Positions 35,212 to 43,940 of a DNA stretch of 64,000 nucleotides are shown here, one piece after another. The stretch is from Bacteroides sp. (GTDB lineage: Bacteria; Bacteroidota; Bacteroidia; Bacteroidales; Bacteroidaceae), in the NCBI GenBank assembly GCA_021202275.1, contig JAJQDI010000021.1, positions 62,001 to 126,000 on the forward strand, given 5' to 3'. The stretch's first letter is position 1, and each line of letters starts with the position of its first letter. Both the position numbers and the translations under genes were made by a program. The notes below the pieces were generated by a model that saw nothing but the letters and a program-made list of their open reading frames with translations, ran no database searches and was not told the origin of the DNA.

Positions 35212-36615
35212 ATGAATTATACAAAATATATCTTTTATCTATGGTTGCCCGGACTTTTGAGTATCTATTTTACCTCTTGTTCGGATGATGAAAAAACGTT
35301 CACACCCGAAAAAGAAAATCCTGAGGAGGAAGAGATCAATCAATGGATCTATACATCCATGGACGATTGGTACCTGTGGTACGAAGAAATCCCAGAAAAG
35401 TCTAAACTCGATTTCTCTGCCGATCCAAGTACTTTTTTCTATTCGCTTCTATCCAGTAAAGACGGAAAGAATTCTTATTACTATTCTTATCTGACTAATA
35501 CCGAAGAGAATACCCGGAGTGTTTCGGCATCCGCCTCTTATGGCTACCAATATACGCGCTATGTATATGGATATAATGACAATGATGTATGTTATCTCCG
35601 TCTCTTATACGTTGTGCCGGGCTCGCCTGCGGAGGAGGCCGGTCTCAAACGGGGAGATTTTATTTCAAGAATAAACGGAACGGAACTTACCAATGCCAAC
35701 TACTACAACCTGGCCAATAGTCAGCAGGAAGCCACATATACGCTGATCCGTTACAATGGAGAATATTTTCAGGAAACAGGTGAGGTAGTAACCATAGGAG
35801 CTGCCCGTACAGTAGAAGAAAATCCCTATTTCTTCCATATGGTATATACCAGACCGGACGGAACCAAAGTGGCCTATCTGATGTATAACAGTTTCTCGAT
35901 GGGAATAGACGACAACGATACGGACGACCGTACGTATCTGGATGAAATGGTGACGATCTTCAACAGATTAAAGGCAGAGAATCCTACAGAATTTATCTTA
36001 GATATGCGGTACAATCCGGGTGGATATGTAGTCTGTGCACAACAACTGGCCAGCATGTTGGTATCTGCTTCAGAGATCGGACATATGTTTGTGTATACAA
36101 AATACAACGACAAACATCCGCAAAACACAGAATATAGGTTTATAGATACAGGCATCCACCTGAATTTGCAGAGATTGTTTGTTATCGGTACAGCCTATAC
36201 GGCATCTGCCTCCGAAGCGGTGATGTACGGTCTGGCTCCTTATATGGAGGTCATCCTGGTCGGAAAACAGACAGAAGGCAAAAATGTGGGTTCCATTACG
36301 ATCAACAGCGACGAATATCCCTGGTCTCTTCAACCGATTGTCTGTAAATTGTACGATGTGAATCATACCAGTGATTATGCAAATGGTATTGCTCCGGATT
36401 ACGAGATCAATGAAATAGATGAATACTATCCCTGGTATGAATTTGGAGATGAAAAAGAGGTTCTGCTTAACTACACATTGAACCTCATTGATGGCAAGGT
36501 TCCCAGAAACACAGTGTCGTCTACCCGTACCGGAACCGGACTCTTGATCGCAGGCAGCTCTATAGAGGAAAAAAAAGTGAAAGGGAATATCATTCTTTCT
36601 CAGGAGTATGAATAA
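35212..36615 (+). CDS. S41-family C-terminal processing peptidase lipoprotein
   Basis: 467 residues. The lipoprotein signal ends IYFTSC followed by SDDEK. Residues about 50-110 are a Bacteroidetes-specific helical prodomain (MDDWYLWYEEIPEK). A PDZ domain (PGSPAEEAGLKRGDFISRIN) precedes the S41 catalytic domain, with FILDMRYNPGGYV, the nucleophile Ser in TASASEAVMYGL and the base Lys in GKQTEGKNVGS. It is a Tsp/CtpA-like serine protease at the outer membrane or cell surface; its substrate is unknown. The ATG starts right after an AT-rich leader. Confidence 0.9.
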   Translation: MNYTKYIFYLWLPGLLSIYFTSCSDDEKTFTPEKENPEEEEINQWIYTSMDDWYLWYEEIPEKSKLDFSADPSTFFYSLLSSKDGKNSYYYSYLTNTEENTRSVSASASYGYQYTRYVYGYNDNDVCYLRLLYVVPGSPAEEAGLKRGDFISRINGTELTNANYYNLANSQQEATYTLIRYNGEYFQETGEVVTIGAARTVEENPYFFHMVYTRPDGTKVAYLMYNSFSMGIDDNDTDDRTYLDEMVTIFNRLKAENPTEFILDMRYNPGGYVVCAQQLASMLVSASEIGHMFVYTKYNDKHPQNTEYRFIDTGIHLNLQRLFVIGTAYTASASEAVMYGLAPYMEVILVGKQTEGKNVGSITINSDEYPWSLQPIVCKLYDVNHTSDYANGIAPDYEINEIDEYYPWYEFGDEKEVLLNYTLNLIDGKVPRNTVSSTRTGTGLLIAGSSIEEKKVKGNIILSQEYE

Positions 36616-36639
36616 TATCTGTAGAGTGAATTCTCACAT

Positions 36640-38013
36640 CTAATTATTGGCTCTTATGTTCAGCCCCAATGCCGCCAAATCAAATGATTGTCTCAAAATA
36701 GAGTTTCCTATAAATCCTTGTAGACGAGATGGATTATTCAGGGCTACTGTGGCTATTGCCTGCTTAACTATATCCTCATCAATTGCATTGTTTATACTAT
36801 CTTTTATTCTATATAAAGCATCTAATTCTGCTTGTGTATCATTATCCGGGTAAAATAGGTTTCGCATATACACTCCATCTATACTATTATCAACATCCGC
36901 TATTATAATCCTATTATTTAAATGTCCATTTTGATCTATATTCTGAATTGCCAATTGTGCCAGGTGTTGTGAATGATATACTGTATAATAGAGTCTTCGT
37001 TGCTCATTTACATCATTCAGTCCGGCAGGAAGCTGGTTAGTACCACCTCTTGATCGATGAGTACCTGTAACTTTACGCTGTGCATTAAAAAATACTTCAA
37101 ACAGTATTCCGGCAGCTGGCAGCTGTGGTTGATTTTCATCTACTTTTTGAATATTCCATCCATTTCCCCCTGCTTGTACAAAAGTTTCAAAACCTATGAG
37201 ATTCTCTATATGAGCTTCGTAATAATCATGTCGAAACTGATCAAAATCACCACCAACAATAAATCTTCTGTGATGAGGATGCACAGAAATTTGAGGACCA
37301 TGATCATGTATTAATCTCAAACGCCCAGATGGAAAATATATACTACCATCTTCTCCCCGCGAATTTTGAGAAGTATATTGAGCCTCACCACCCAAATCAC
37401 CAAACACACCTTGTATAACATTGCTATGTGATGCTGAATCTGTAAAAGCATGTGAGCCCATTACATCCGCTTCCTTCTCCAACCCCTCATTATCATTTAC
37501 ATTCACCCCTTGCATCTGCATAGTAGGCTGTACACGTCCTTGTTTTTGCTGTACCACATGCCAGGCCTCATGAGGCAGGTGCTTTTCCTGACCGGGTGCT
37601 ATATGAATATCTGTTCCCTGCGCATAAGCCAACGCATGTAATTGTGCCGGTTTTTGCGAATTGTAATGTACTTTCACATCATCCATACTGTAATCCGAAA
37701 GATTCTCTATGCCTGTTTTCAGATGGTCAGGCAAACCTGTGCGGTTGGATTTTTCTTCCCGTTGAACAGGTTGCTGTTCAGCAGTAGGAGTTGATTCAAA
37801 CTTACCTTGCAGCAGTTCTTCCTCATCTATTTCCTCCCGCTGTACAGTATCAAATTTACCTTGTACCGGTTCTTCGTCCTCCTCTACCGCATACCGCTGT
37901 ATATTATCTTTATACCGTTGAAGAATAACCTCCATCGGGGCTTGTCCGGATACGCCGGGAGTACTATCTAATGTACGGGACCTGTTTTCGGGTTTCTTTG
38001 TATATTCTCTCAT
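36640..38013 (-). CDS. DUF4157 (eCIS-associated) protein with unknown C-terminal domain
   Basis: 457 residues with no signal peptide. Residues 1-110 are charged and disordered, with two copies of a motif of the form (V/L)QGKF-(D/E)-(T/S) each followed by (P)VQREE. The DUF4157 domain (about 110-185) has LSDYSMDDVKVHYNSQ, AQGTDIHIAPGQ and HEAWHVVQQKQGRV, whose HEAWH is the zinc-peptidase HExxH motif. The remaining 250 residues (e.g. RLIHDHGPQISVHPHHRRF) match nothing I recognise and may be an effector domain. DUF4157 is known as a marker of extracellular contractile injection system cargo. No injection-system genes are nearby, so this is an orphan. Confidence 0.8.
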   Translation of the reverse strand: MREYTKKPENRSRTLDSTPGVSGQAPMEVILQRYKDNIQRYAVEEDEEPVQGKFDTVQREEIDEEELLQGKFESTPTAEQQPVQREEKSNRTGLPDHLKTGIENLSDYSMDDVKVHYNSQKPAQLHALAYAQGTDIHIAPGQEKHLPHEAWHVVQQKQGRVQPTMQMQGVNVNDNEGLEKEADVMGSHAFTDSASHSNVIQGVFGDLGGEAQYTSQNSRGEDGSIYFPSGRLRLIHDHGPQISVHPHHRRFIVGGDFDQFRHDYYEAHIENLIGFETFVQAGGNGWNIQKVDENQPQLPAAGILFEVFFNAQRKVTGTHRSRGGTNQLPAGLNDVNEQRRLYYTVYHSQHLAQLAIQNIDQNGHLNNRIIIADVDNSIDGVYMRNLFYPDNDTQAELDALYRIKDSINNAIDEDIVKQAIATVALNNPSRLQGFIGNSILRQSFDLAALGLNIRANN

Positions 38014-38241
38014 GCCAAGCTGATTTGGAGACGGTATAAAAATAAGTCCGGATCACGAAATTTTATTTCGCCATCGTGGAAAGCATTTCAAAAGCATACC
38101 GATTATTTGCTTTTGCTTAGAGGAATTCCCGGCTTCTCGTCCCCCTGCTGACAAGTCATACACGTCTTCTTTTCTGATCCGTAGTCCCGGCAACAAACAC
38201 ATTTCCGTACGGATCTCCTTCATTTACTTGACAAGAATCCC

Positions 38242-38249
38242 TATCTTTG
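38242..38249 (+). promoter_or_regulatory. -7 box for the MscS-like channel
   Basis: TATCTTTG matches TAnnTTTG, 15 bp before the ATG at 38265; the leader is very short. Confidence 0.5.
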
Positions 38250-38264
38250 CCGCTACAAAACAGT

Positions 38265-38780
38265 ATGGTCATGGAAATATACATTCCTCAACTCATTGCA
38301 ACGGTGATAGCCATGGTACTTCTTTATGTATCCCGGTATATCATCCACAAAGTCATTGTCAAATCCGGCTGCCTGCTCCAGAAGTCCGAGATACGTACCC
38401 GGCAGATCCGGCAGTTGTTCTCTGTATTGCTCAATGTGGTTTTTGTGATCCTGGTAGCATTGATCTGGGGAGTGAATCCGGGCAATCTGTGGGTGGGGCT
38501 CTCCTCTCTGTTTGCCATTATTGGGGTTGCCTTCTTTGCTCAGTGGTCGCTTTTGAGCAATGTAACAGCCTGCGTGATCATGTATTTCTCCGCGCCGTTC
38601 CGCATCGGAGAGCGTATCCGCATCATTGACAAAGACAATCCCATCGAAGCCACGATCGAAAATATCCATGCCTTCTATACACACATCCGTACCGAAGAAG
38701 GCGAACTGATCGTGATCCCCAACAATCTGTTTTTGCAGAAAATCGTCTCGTTGAAAAACAATACAGGGCAGATATTATAA
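38265..38780 (+). CDS. Short MscS-family mechanosensitive channel
   Basis: 171 residues from the ATG at 38265 (ATG at 38271 is also possible). Three membrane helices: IATVIAMVLLYVSRYII, LFSVLLNVVFVILVALIWGV, and the pore helix region LWVGLSSLFAIIGVAFFAQW. The beta domain of MscS follows (PFRIGERIRIIDKDNPIEAT, IVIPNNLFLQKIV). This is the minimal MscS core without the large C-terminal vestibule. It would open under membrane tension to protect against osmotic downshock. It stands alone. Confidence 0.85.
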   Translation: MVMEIYIPQLIATVIAMVLLYVSRYIIHKVIVKSGCLLQKSEIRTRQIRQLFSVLLNVVFVILVALIWGVNPGNLWVGLSSLFAIIGVAFFAQWSLLSNVTACVIMYFSAPFRIGERIRIIDKDNPIEATIENIHAFYTHIRTEEGELIVIPNNLFLQKIVSLKNNTGQIL

Positions 38781-38957
38781 ACCGAACCACGGAGAGAAGA
38801 GGGTAGCACTTGTTCCTATGCAGTTGCTCTCTCCCGGAAATGCGGATATAGAAACGTATCACAAAGCATGGCCGGAGAAGTCTTTCTCATACATTATAAG
38901 GAGAAAAACTCAATCTTCCCATAAACTCAGTTGCCGGTTTGTGTCTTCTTTGGGTTT

Positions 38958-40121
38958 CTATGCTTTTCCCATTACTGTACGTCCACCGTATAAATAAGAG
39001 GTATCCCGCTCCTTCTGAACCACTTCATCAAAGAAATCCCGTGGCGTAAAGCTTTTCTCCATCTCCTGTGAGATACGTGACAGATTTTTCAGCGCGTGGC
39101 TTTTCTCCTGATCTCCCATACGCGCCTGCCGGATCGCTTTATCAAACACAGCGATCGTTGTGTCATAGACCCGCGTAGGCACAGGGAAAGGATGACCATC
39201 CTTCCCACCGTGTGCGAAAGAGAAACGGGCCGGATCGGAAAAACGGGAAGGTGTACCGTGGATCACCTCACTCACCAGGGTCAGAGATTGTACCGTACGC
39301 GGCCCTACGCCCTCCAGGAGCAACAGAGTCTCCATATCTTTCACCTCCGTTTCATGGGCCAGTGTCAGGGCCGCTCCCAACCGTTTGAGATTCACATCTC
39401 CGGTACATACCTCATGATGGGAGGGCAATATCAGAGAGACCTCCTTCATCAGTTGATCCGGCCGCTCTGTGGTCAGTTGCAGGATGCCCTGCCGCGTAGA
39501 GGCAGCGGCAGAAGCGGTCAGGTTCAGGATCAGTCCCTGGTTGCTGCCACACACAGACGTGTGAGGCTCTTCGACAAAAGATTGCAAAGCCGATGATAGC
39601 CAATGATACCGGCGCGCCAGACGACTGCCGGAGTTCATCCCTTGTTGTACCACCGCCCACTCCCCGTCCACGGTCAGTACAAAAGAATGCAGGTAGAGTT
39701 GAAAACCATCCTGTACGGCCGTATTATCGACTTTGGCCGAGAGTTTGCTCTGACGCACCAGTTCTTCACCATTCAGTCCTGTCTTCTCAGAAATGGCTAA
39801 TAATTCGGCAGGGGTCTGACGGGAAGCCTTTCCACGACCTCCACAGACGTATATACCCAGTTCCGAAGAACGTTTGTTGATGGCCTTTTTCAACGCATTC
39901 ATCACGGAAGTAGTAATCCCGGAAGAGTGCCAGTCCATCCCCAACACACATCCCAGCGACTGAAACCAGAAAGGATCACTCAGTCTCCGAAGCAGTTCGC
40001 TACGGCCATACTCCCTAACAATGGCTTCCACAATAGCACCTCCCAGCTGACTCATGCGTTGAGCCAGCCACGGCGGCACCTTTCCGTAGTGCAAAGGCAG
40101 ATCTGCGTGTCCTCTTCTCAT
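38958..40121 (-). CDS. DUF763 protein
   Basis: 387 residues that match DUF763 in length and order: MRRGHADLPLHYGKVPPWLA at the start, then WHSSGITTSVMNALK, QLYLHSFVLTVDGEWAVVQQ, LILPSHHEVC, and LLLLEGVGPRTVQSLTLVSE (helix-hairpin-helix-like), then DPARFSFAHGGKDGHPFPV. The family occurs in bacteria and archaea and is sometimes linked to nucleic acid metabolism, but no activity is established. Soluble. It is a single-gene unit facing away from the small lipoproteins on the plus strand. Confidence 0.88.
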   Translation of the reverse strand: MRRGHADLPLHYGKVPPWLAQRMSQLGGAIVEAIVREYGRSELLRRLSDPFWFQSLGCVLGMDWHSSGITTSVMNALKKAINKRSSELGIYVCGGRGKASRQTPAELLAISEKTGLNGEELVRQSKLSAKVDNTAVQDGFQLYLHSFVLTVDGEWAVVQQGMNSGSRLARRYHWLSSALQSFVEEPHTSVCGSNQGLILNLTASAAASTRQGILQLTTERPDQLMKEVSLILPSHHEVCTGDVNLKRLGAALTLAHETEVKDMETLLLLEGVGPRTVQSLTLVSEVIHGTPSRFSDPARFSFAHGGKDGHPFPVPTRVYDTTIAVFDKAIRQARMGDQEKSHALKNLSRISQEMEKSFTPRDFFDEVVQKERDTSYLYGGRTVMGKA

Positions 40122-40228
40122 AAACCTTATCCGTCTGATACAGGATACAAAAATAAACGATTTTATCGTCTTCCCGACAGGTCAGAAGCAAATTAACCCA
40201 ACCAACCTTCAAACTCTGTGATTATCTT

Positions 40229-40375
40229 ATGACAAAAATGTCTGTCAACGTTCTCTTTTTTATCCTTCCCCTCTTTATTCCCTTTGCCATTTGTTCACAA
40301 TCCGGAGAAAATCGACTGAACAAAAAATCATTTCCTCTTCCGGCGGAGAAAACGACTTCATACCGAAGCACATAA
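40229..40375 (+). CDS. Candidate small secreted peptide, 48 residues
   Basis: An ATG-TAA frame encodes MTKMSVNVLFFILPLFIPFA, an export-signal-like stretch, followed by a short polar tail (SQSGENRLNKKSFPLP). It lies in the 408-bp gap between DUF763 and a lipoprotein gene. There is no homologue I can name and no clear -7 box. It could be a chance ORF in an AT-rich gap. Confidence 0.3.
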   Translation: MTKMSVNVLFFILPLFIPFAICSQSGENRLNKKSFPLPAEKTTSYRST

Positions 40376-40529
40376 CAAATAAATCCTCAAAAAGTGTTTA
40401 AAACCTTTTGCTGAAAGAGATAGAGCAGATAAAAAGAGTCAGTCAGACTTAAACAAAACATACTAACAAACGTTATAATAGCAATTTTACGTATTTTATC
40501 TGTTTGTAGAACTTTTTACCCGACCCGGT

Positions 40530-40997
40530 ATGAATAAACTTTTACTTGTCTTAGCTATTCTGTTCTTGTTATTTTGCGGATGTACTTTTGCTTCCCGAGA
40601 CGATGCCAGCAAACAATCTCTCAACGAAGTACACACAGACAGTCCGGCACAGCCCGCTGTGGCTGCCGCTCCCCATTCAGGTATCATCCCGATACAGCTG
40701 AATGACGGGCACGGACAGCTTCAGGTACATAAAGAAAAGGACGAAACCATTTACCTCGAATTCAATTCCGACGGATACGACCGGCTCCAGGCCCGGATAT
40801 TCTCCGCAGATAGCTTAGCCAATCTCCGCTTTTCCCAGATCGTACTTCCCAACGGCAATACCGACGGGCCTTTTGGCGGGAGAATGGATTATATGTTACC
40901 TATCCACGGTATCTACCGCCTGCTGATCCATGAGAACAGGATGGCAGGAGATCCGTGGGGAGGATATTTCACCGTAGAGATCAATCTGCTCAACTGA
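40530..40997 (+). CDS. Hypothetical lipoprotein, 155 residues
   Basis: A lipoprotein signal (LAILFLLFCGCTFAS) precedes a polar linker and a beta-rich domain (IYLEFNSDGYDRLQARIFS, GIYRLLIHENRMAGDPWGGY, FTVEINLL). I do not recognise the family. The repeated strands and the absence of catalytic motifs suggest a small beta-sandwich protein facing the periplasm or surface. The next gene, another lipoprotein, follows 62 bp later and may be cotranscribed. Confidence 0.7.
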   Translation: MNKLLLVLAILFLLFCGCTFASRDDASKQSLNEVHTDSPAQPAVAAAPHSGIIPIQLNDGHGQLQVHKEKDETIYLEFNSDGYDRLQARIFSADSLANLRFSQIVLPNGNTDGPFGGRMDYMLPIHGIYRLLIHENRMAGDPWGGYFTVEINLLN

Positions 40998-41059
40998 TCC
41001 GCTATCACCGGACAGTTCTATAGTTCCCTGACATACAGCCTTTACGAACACTCTACGTT

Positions 41060-41569
41060 ATGAAGAACCTTTTTACCACCACAACCGAGTTTCTTCCTGT
41101 TACCAGACATATCTGCTACCTGGCTGTGGGGTGTTTTATCCTCTTGTGCGGAGGATGTCATTCGCGCAAGATCCCCGATCTGCCACCAGCCTCGGCCTAC
41201 CAGGAGTCTGTCTTCGCCGAAGATACGGAACTCCATGTGGATTTCCTTCTGGTAGATTCCATACACCTTACGTTTGCAGATGATCTGCGGTCCGACACGT
41301 TTATCCATGAAAAAGACTGGAATACCCTGGCCGAACACATGATAACCTGCACCTACGATACGTTCCGGAACCAAAGTGACATACACGTCACAATGGTACC
41401 TCCGGACTATACCCTGTGTATCAAATACAAAGAGATGCCTGCCGACCATAAAGACTGGCTACTGATCTGGGAAGAGGCAGGAGTGGCCAAATACCGCGAC
41501 CTCTGGTTTCACCTGTCCGAGACCTCCAGATCTCCAGTGTACAACCTGCTCCACCGCTATAAACCATAA
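41060..41569 (+). CDS. Hypothetical lipoprotein, 169 residues
   Basis: The N-terminus has an unusually long polar leader before the hydrophobic stretch, and the lipobox reads LLCGGC followed by HSRK. The mature part (LHVDFLLVDSIHLTFADDLR, VTMVPPDYTLCIKYKEMP, KDWLLIWEEAGVAKYRDLWF) has mixed strands and helices and no known domain. The terC start lies 6 bp downstream, which points to one transcript. Confidence 0.7.
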   Translation: MKNLFTTTTEFLPVTRHICYLAVGCFILLCGGCHSRKIPDLPPASAYQESVFAEDTELHVDFLLVDSIHLTFADDLRSDTFIHEKDWNTLAEHMITCTYDTFRNQSDIHVTMVPPDYTLCIKYKEMPADHKDWLLIWEEAGVAKYRDLWFHLSETSRSPVYNLLHRYKP

Positions 41570-41575
41570 ATCCCC

Positions 41576-42388
41576 TTGACAGAAATCCTCCATACCTTTC
41601 TCAATCCCACTACCTGGATCACGCTATTCACCTTAGTGTTCCTGGAGGTGGTACTGGGTATAGACAATATTGTATTCCTCTCCATCATGACATCCGGGCT
41701 ACCTGCCAGGCAGCAACCGCACGCGCGCACCATAGGTCTGTTGCTAGCCATGCTCGCGCGTATTACCCTGCTTTTTGGTATCTCTCTACTGATGCGACTG
41801 ACACGGCCTTTATTCACGTTCCATACCCACTGGATAGAAGGAGGTGTCACCGGACAAAGCCTGATCGTACTTCTGGGAGGATTGTTCCTGCTCTATAAAA
41901 GCGTCACAGAGATACATCATAAATTTGAGAATCAGCCCCGTACCACCCAGACATCTGCCCATAGGAGTAGTTTCTGGCAGGTGATACTGGTAGTTGTCGC
42001 GCTGGATGTGGTGTTCTCTTTCGACAGTGTGCTCACTGCTGTAGGAATGATCAGCTTCAAGGAGTACGGATACGCAAGTGCGATGACCATCATGGTTACC
42101 GCCATTGTTATCTCCGTAATGGTCATGCTCTGGTTTTCAGGGCCCATCAGTCGTTTCGTCAACACACATCCTACCATACAGATGCTGGCCCTCTCCTTCC
42201 TGATACTCATTGCCGTGATGCTATTGGTAGATGCCGCGCACCTGGCAGGTATTACCCTGATGGGCAAAGAGATCCATGACATACCCAAAGGATATATCTA
42301 TTTTGCCATCGCGTTCTCTTTAGCGGTAGAAATGCTGAATCTGAAAGTAAGAAAAAACAAACAGAAAAAACGACGAATTGCAAGCTAA
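41576..42388 (+). CDS. TerC-family integral membrane protein
   Basis: 270 residues with seven membrane helices. The two TerC Asp-containing signatures are present: FLEVVLGIDNIVFLSI and VVALDVVFSFDSVLTAVGM. A charged central loop (IHHKFENQPRT) separates the halves. TerC relatives export metal ions, including manganese, and help load metal into secreted proteins. The reading frame has no ATG before the first helix, so translation probably starts at TTG 41576, an uncommon choice. The end is a basic tail (RKNKQKKRR). Confidence 0.88.
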   Translation: MTEILHTFLNPTTWITLFTLVFLEVVLGIDNIVFLSIMTSGLPARQQPHARTIGLLLAMLARITLLFGISLLMRLTRPLFTFHTHWIEGGVTGQSLIVLLGGLFLLYKSVTEIHHKFENQPRTTQTSAHRSSFWQVILVVVALDVVFSFDSVLTAVGMISFKEYGYASAMTIMVTAIVISVMVMLWFSGPISRFVNTHPTIQMLALSFLILIAVMLLVDAAHLAGITLMGKEIHDIPKGYIYFAIAFSLAVEMLNLKVRKNKQKKRRIAS

Positions 42389-42435
42389 ATAAAAAGGAAT
42401 TCACTTGTTGTTCAGATTTATTCATCCGGATTATC

Positions 42436-42443
42436 TATATTTG
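42436..42443 (+). promoter_or_regulatory. -7 box for the GNAT gene
   Basis: TATATTTG matches TAnnTTTG, 22 bp before the ATG at 42465. It sits inside an in-frame upstream extension, which supports the later start. Confidence 0.5.
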
Positions 42444-42464
42444 CTATTCATCCATCACATACGT

Positions 42465-42875
42465 ATGAAAAAAGAGATTATTTACCGGGACATCCAACAT
42501 TTCAATCCCCGGGATCTGCACGATCTGTTCCTTTCCGTAGAATGGTCTTCCGGCCATTATCCGGAAAAATTGGCCGTTGCCATGCAAAACTCCTCCACTG
42601 TATATACCGCATGGGAGGGCGACAAACTGATCGGTCTGATCAATGCATTGGATGACGGTATCATGACGGCATACATCCATTACCTGCTCATCCATCCGGA
42701 CTATCAGCATCTGGGCATAGGTAAAGAACTGGTAATGCGTATCAGAGAGAAATACAAAGACTATCTGCGCATCGTACTGATCGCTTATGATCAGGAGATA
42801 GGATTCTATGAACACTGTGGATTCACGAAAGGAGAAGAAAAGACCCCTATGTTTATTACTACCCTGTGGACCTAA
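42465..42875 (+). CDS. GNAT-family N-acetyltransferase
   Basis: 136 residues from the ATG at 42465. GNAT folds show TAWEGDKLIGLINALDDG, then YIHYLLIHPDYQHLGIGKEL with the acetyl-CoA pyrophosphate loop (Q/R-x-x-G-x-G/A, here QHLGIG), and FYEHCGFTKGEE near the end. The substrate is unknown. An upstream in-frame ATG at 42405 is rejected because the promoter lies between the two starts. Confidence 0.87.
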   Translation: MKKEIIYRDIQHFNPRDLHDLFLSVEWSSGHYPEKLAVAMQNSSTVYTAWEGDKLIGLINALDDGIMTAYIHYLLIHPDYQHLGIGKELVMRIREKYKDYLRIVLIAYDQEIGFYEHCGFTKGEEKTPMFITTLWT

Positions 42876-42970
42876 GAGATTTGCCTAAGCTCTTTTATCA
42901 GTCCTTTTCATACATTTTCCCATCCGGATAGTCTGTCCGGAAAAGAACATATAAACCATTATCTGCTACA

Positions 42971-43014
42971 TACACAGAACAGGGTGTCCGTTACCGGACA
43001 CCCTGTTCTGTGTA
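42971..43014. terminator. Perfect 20-bp hairpin after the GNAT gene
   Basis: Arms 42971-42990 and 42995-43014 are perfect complements with a TTAC loop, containing AGGGTGTCCG. There is no T-run on either side, so this is either a terminator of unusual form or a structured 3' end. Confidence 0.55.
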
Positions 43015-43121
43015 TAATCAACTACAAATCAAACCATTGCATATCAGGCATACTTATTGCATGATACATTCACAGAAAATAATGTTGTTCTTATCTACTA
43101 TGAGTTATTACAAACAAAATT

Positions 43122-43621
43122 ATGAAAACAAAACTGTTCATTAGAAAATCACTCCTCCTGGGAGTATATGTATGGGTATTCGGAGTTCTCTCCACAGGTA
43201 ATACAAACCCGGATCTCATTCATACAGATGTGGTCAAAGATAACAACCTGTACACACGGGAAATATACTTATCTCAACCGAACGGAGAAAAAATCCCTCT
43301 GAAAATGTATACTTACATCTACGACAATCAGGGACAACTATCCGGAAAAACTACCTATGGATGGAGCCCATAGAAGAACAAATGGCAAGAACATTCTCAC
43401 ATGCAGATAGAACGTAACGACACTCATATCGTTGTAACGTACTCTACCTGGGAAAAAACAAAAAAAGTTTCAGACCTTCTGAAAAGCATATGTATCTGAT
43501 AGATTGTGAATTTCAGCAGATACCTACCTATATCTTTTCCTACAACCAGAAATCCAAAGATTGGGTCCTGCGGAAAGACCGCCTTCTGAGCAGCCACAAA
43601 GAGAGCTATACCATACGATAG
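43122..43621 (+). pseudogene. DUF3836-like secreted protein, decayed
   Basis: A signal-peptide-like N-terminus (KSLLLGVYVWVFGVLSTG) leads to KMYTYIYDNQGQLSGKTTYG, then a TAG at 43371-43373. The same frame continues KNKWQEHSHMQIERNDTHIV and VTYSTWEKTKK. A -1 shift near 43455-43485 then gives YLIDCEFQQIPTYIFSYNQK and DWVLRKD. Alternating Y-x-Y-D and W-x-x-x-K-x-W strands resemble the DUF3836 family, small secreted Bacteroidetes proteins of unknown role. One stop and one frameshift mean the gene is dead unless recoded. Confidence 0.6.
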
Positions 43622-43658
43622 GAATATATTCTTTATTCCATGAGAGCATATAAGCAAA

Positions 43659-43685
43659 CACCCCGATCCTCAACGAACCGGGGTG
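43659..43685 (+). terminator. Hairpin before the second GH3 gene
   Basis: CACCCCG/CGGGGTG with a 13-nt loop. It has little T-run, so it is a weak terminator candidate for the DUF3836 relic. Confidence 0.4.
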
Positions 43686-43874
43686 CCCACATTTACTAAT
43701 CAATTGATAACTGCTTCTACTCAGTTAACATGACTAACTACCTCGTAAACATCCATTTGATCGCAAAGTTCAGAATGAGCGGCGTTTTAAAAAGTTTTCA
43801 TACATAATAAAACAATAATACATTTATTCCCCTTATTCGTAACAAACCTTACATCGGATCTGCATCAGAAACAC

Positions 43875-43882
43875 TACATTTG
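43875..43882 (+). promoter_or_regulatory. -7 box for the second GH3 gene
   Basis: TACATTTG matches TAnnTTTG, 58 bp before the ATG at 43941. Confidence 0.45.
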
Positions 43883-43940
43883 TTTCCCAACCAAACAACG
43901 GCTGGATACGACCTCTGTATAAAAAATAAATGTTGTATAT

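Noticed and set aside
36640..38780. An extracellular contractile injection system operon
   Set aside because: Only the DUF4157 protein is present; no sheath, tube, baseplate or AAA ATPase gene.
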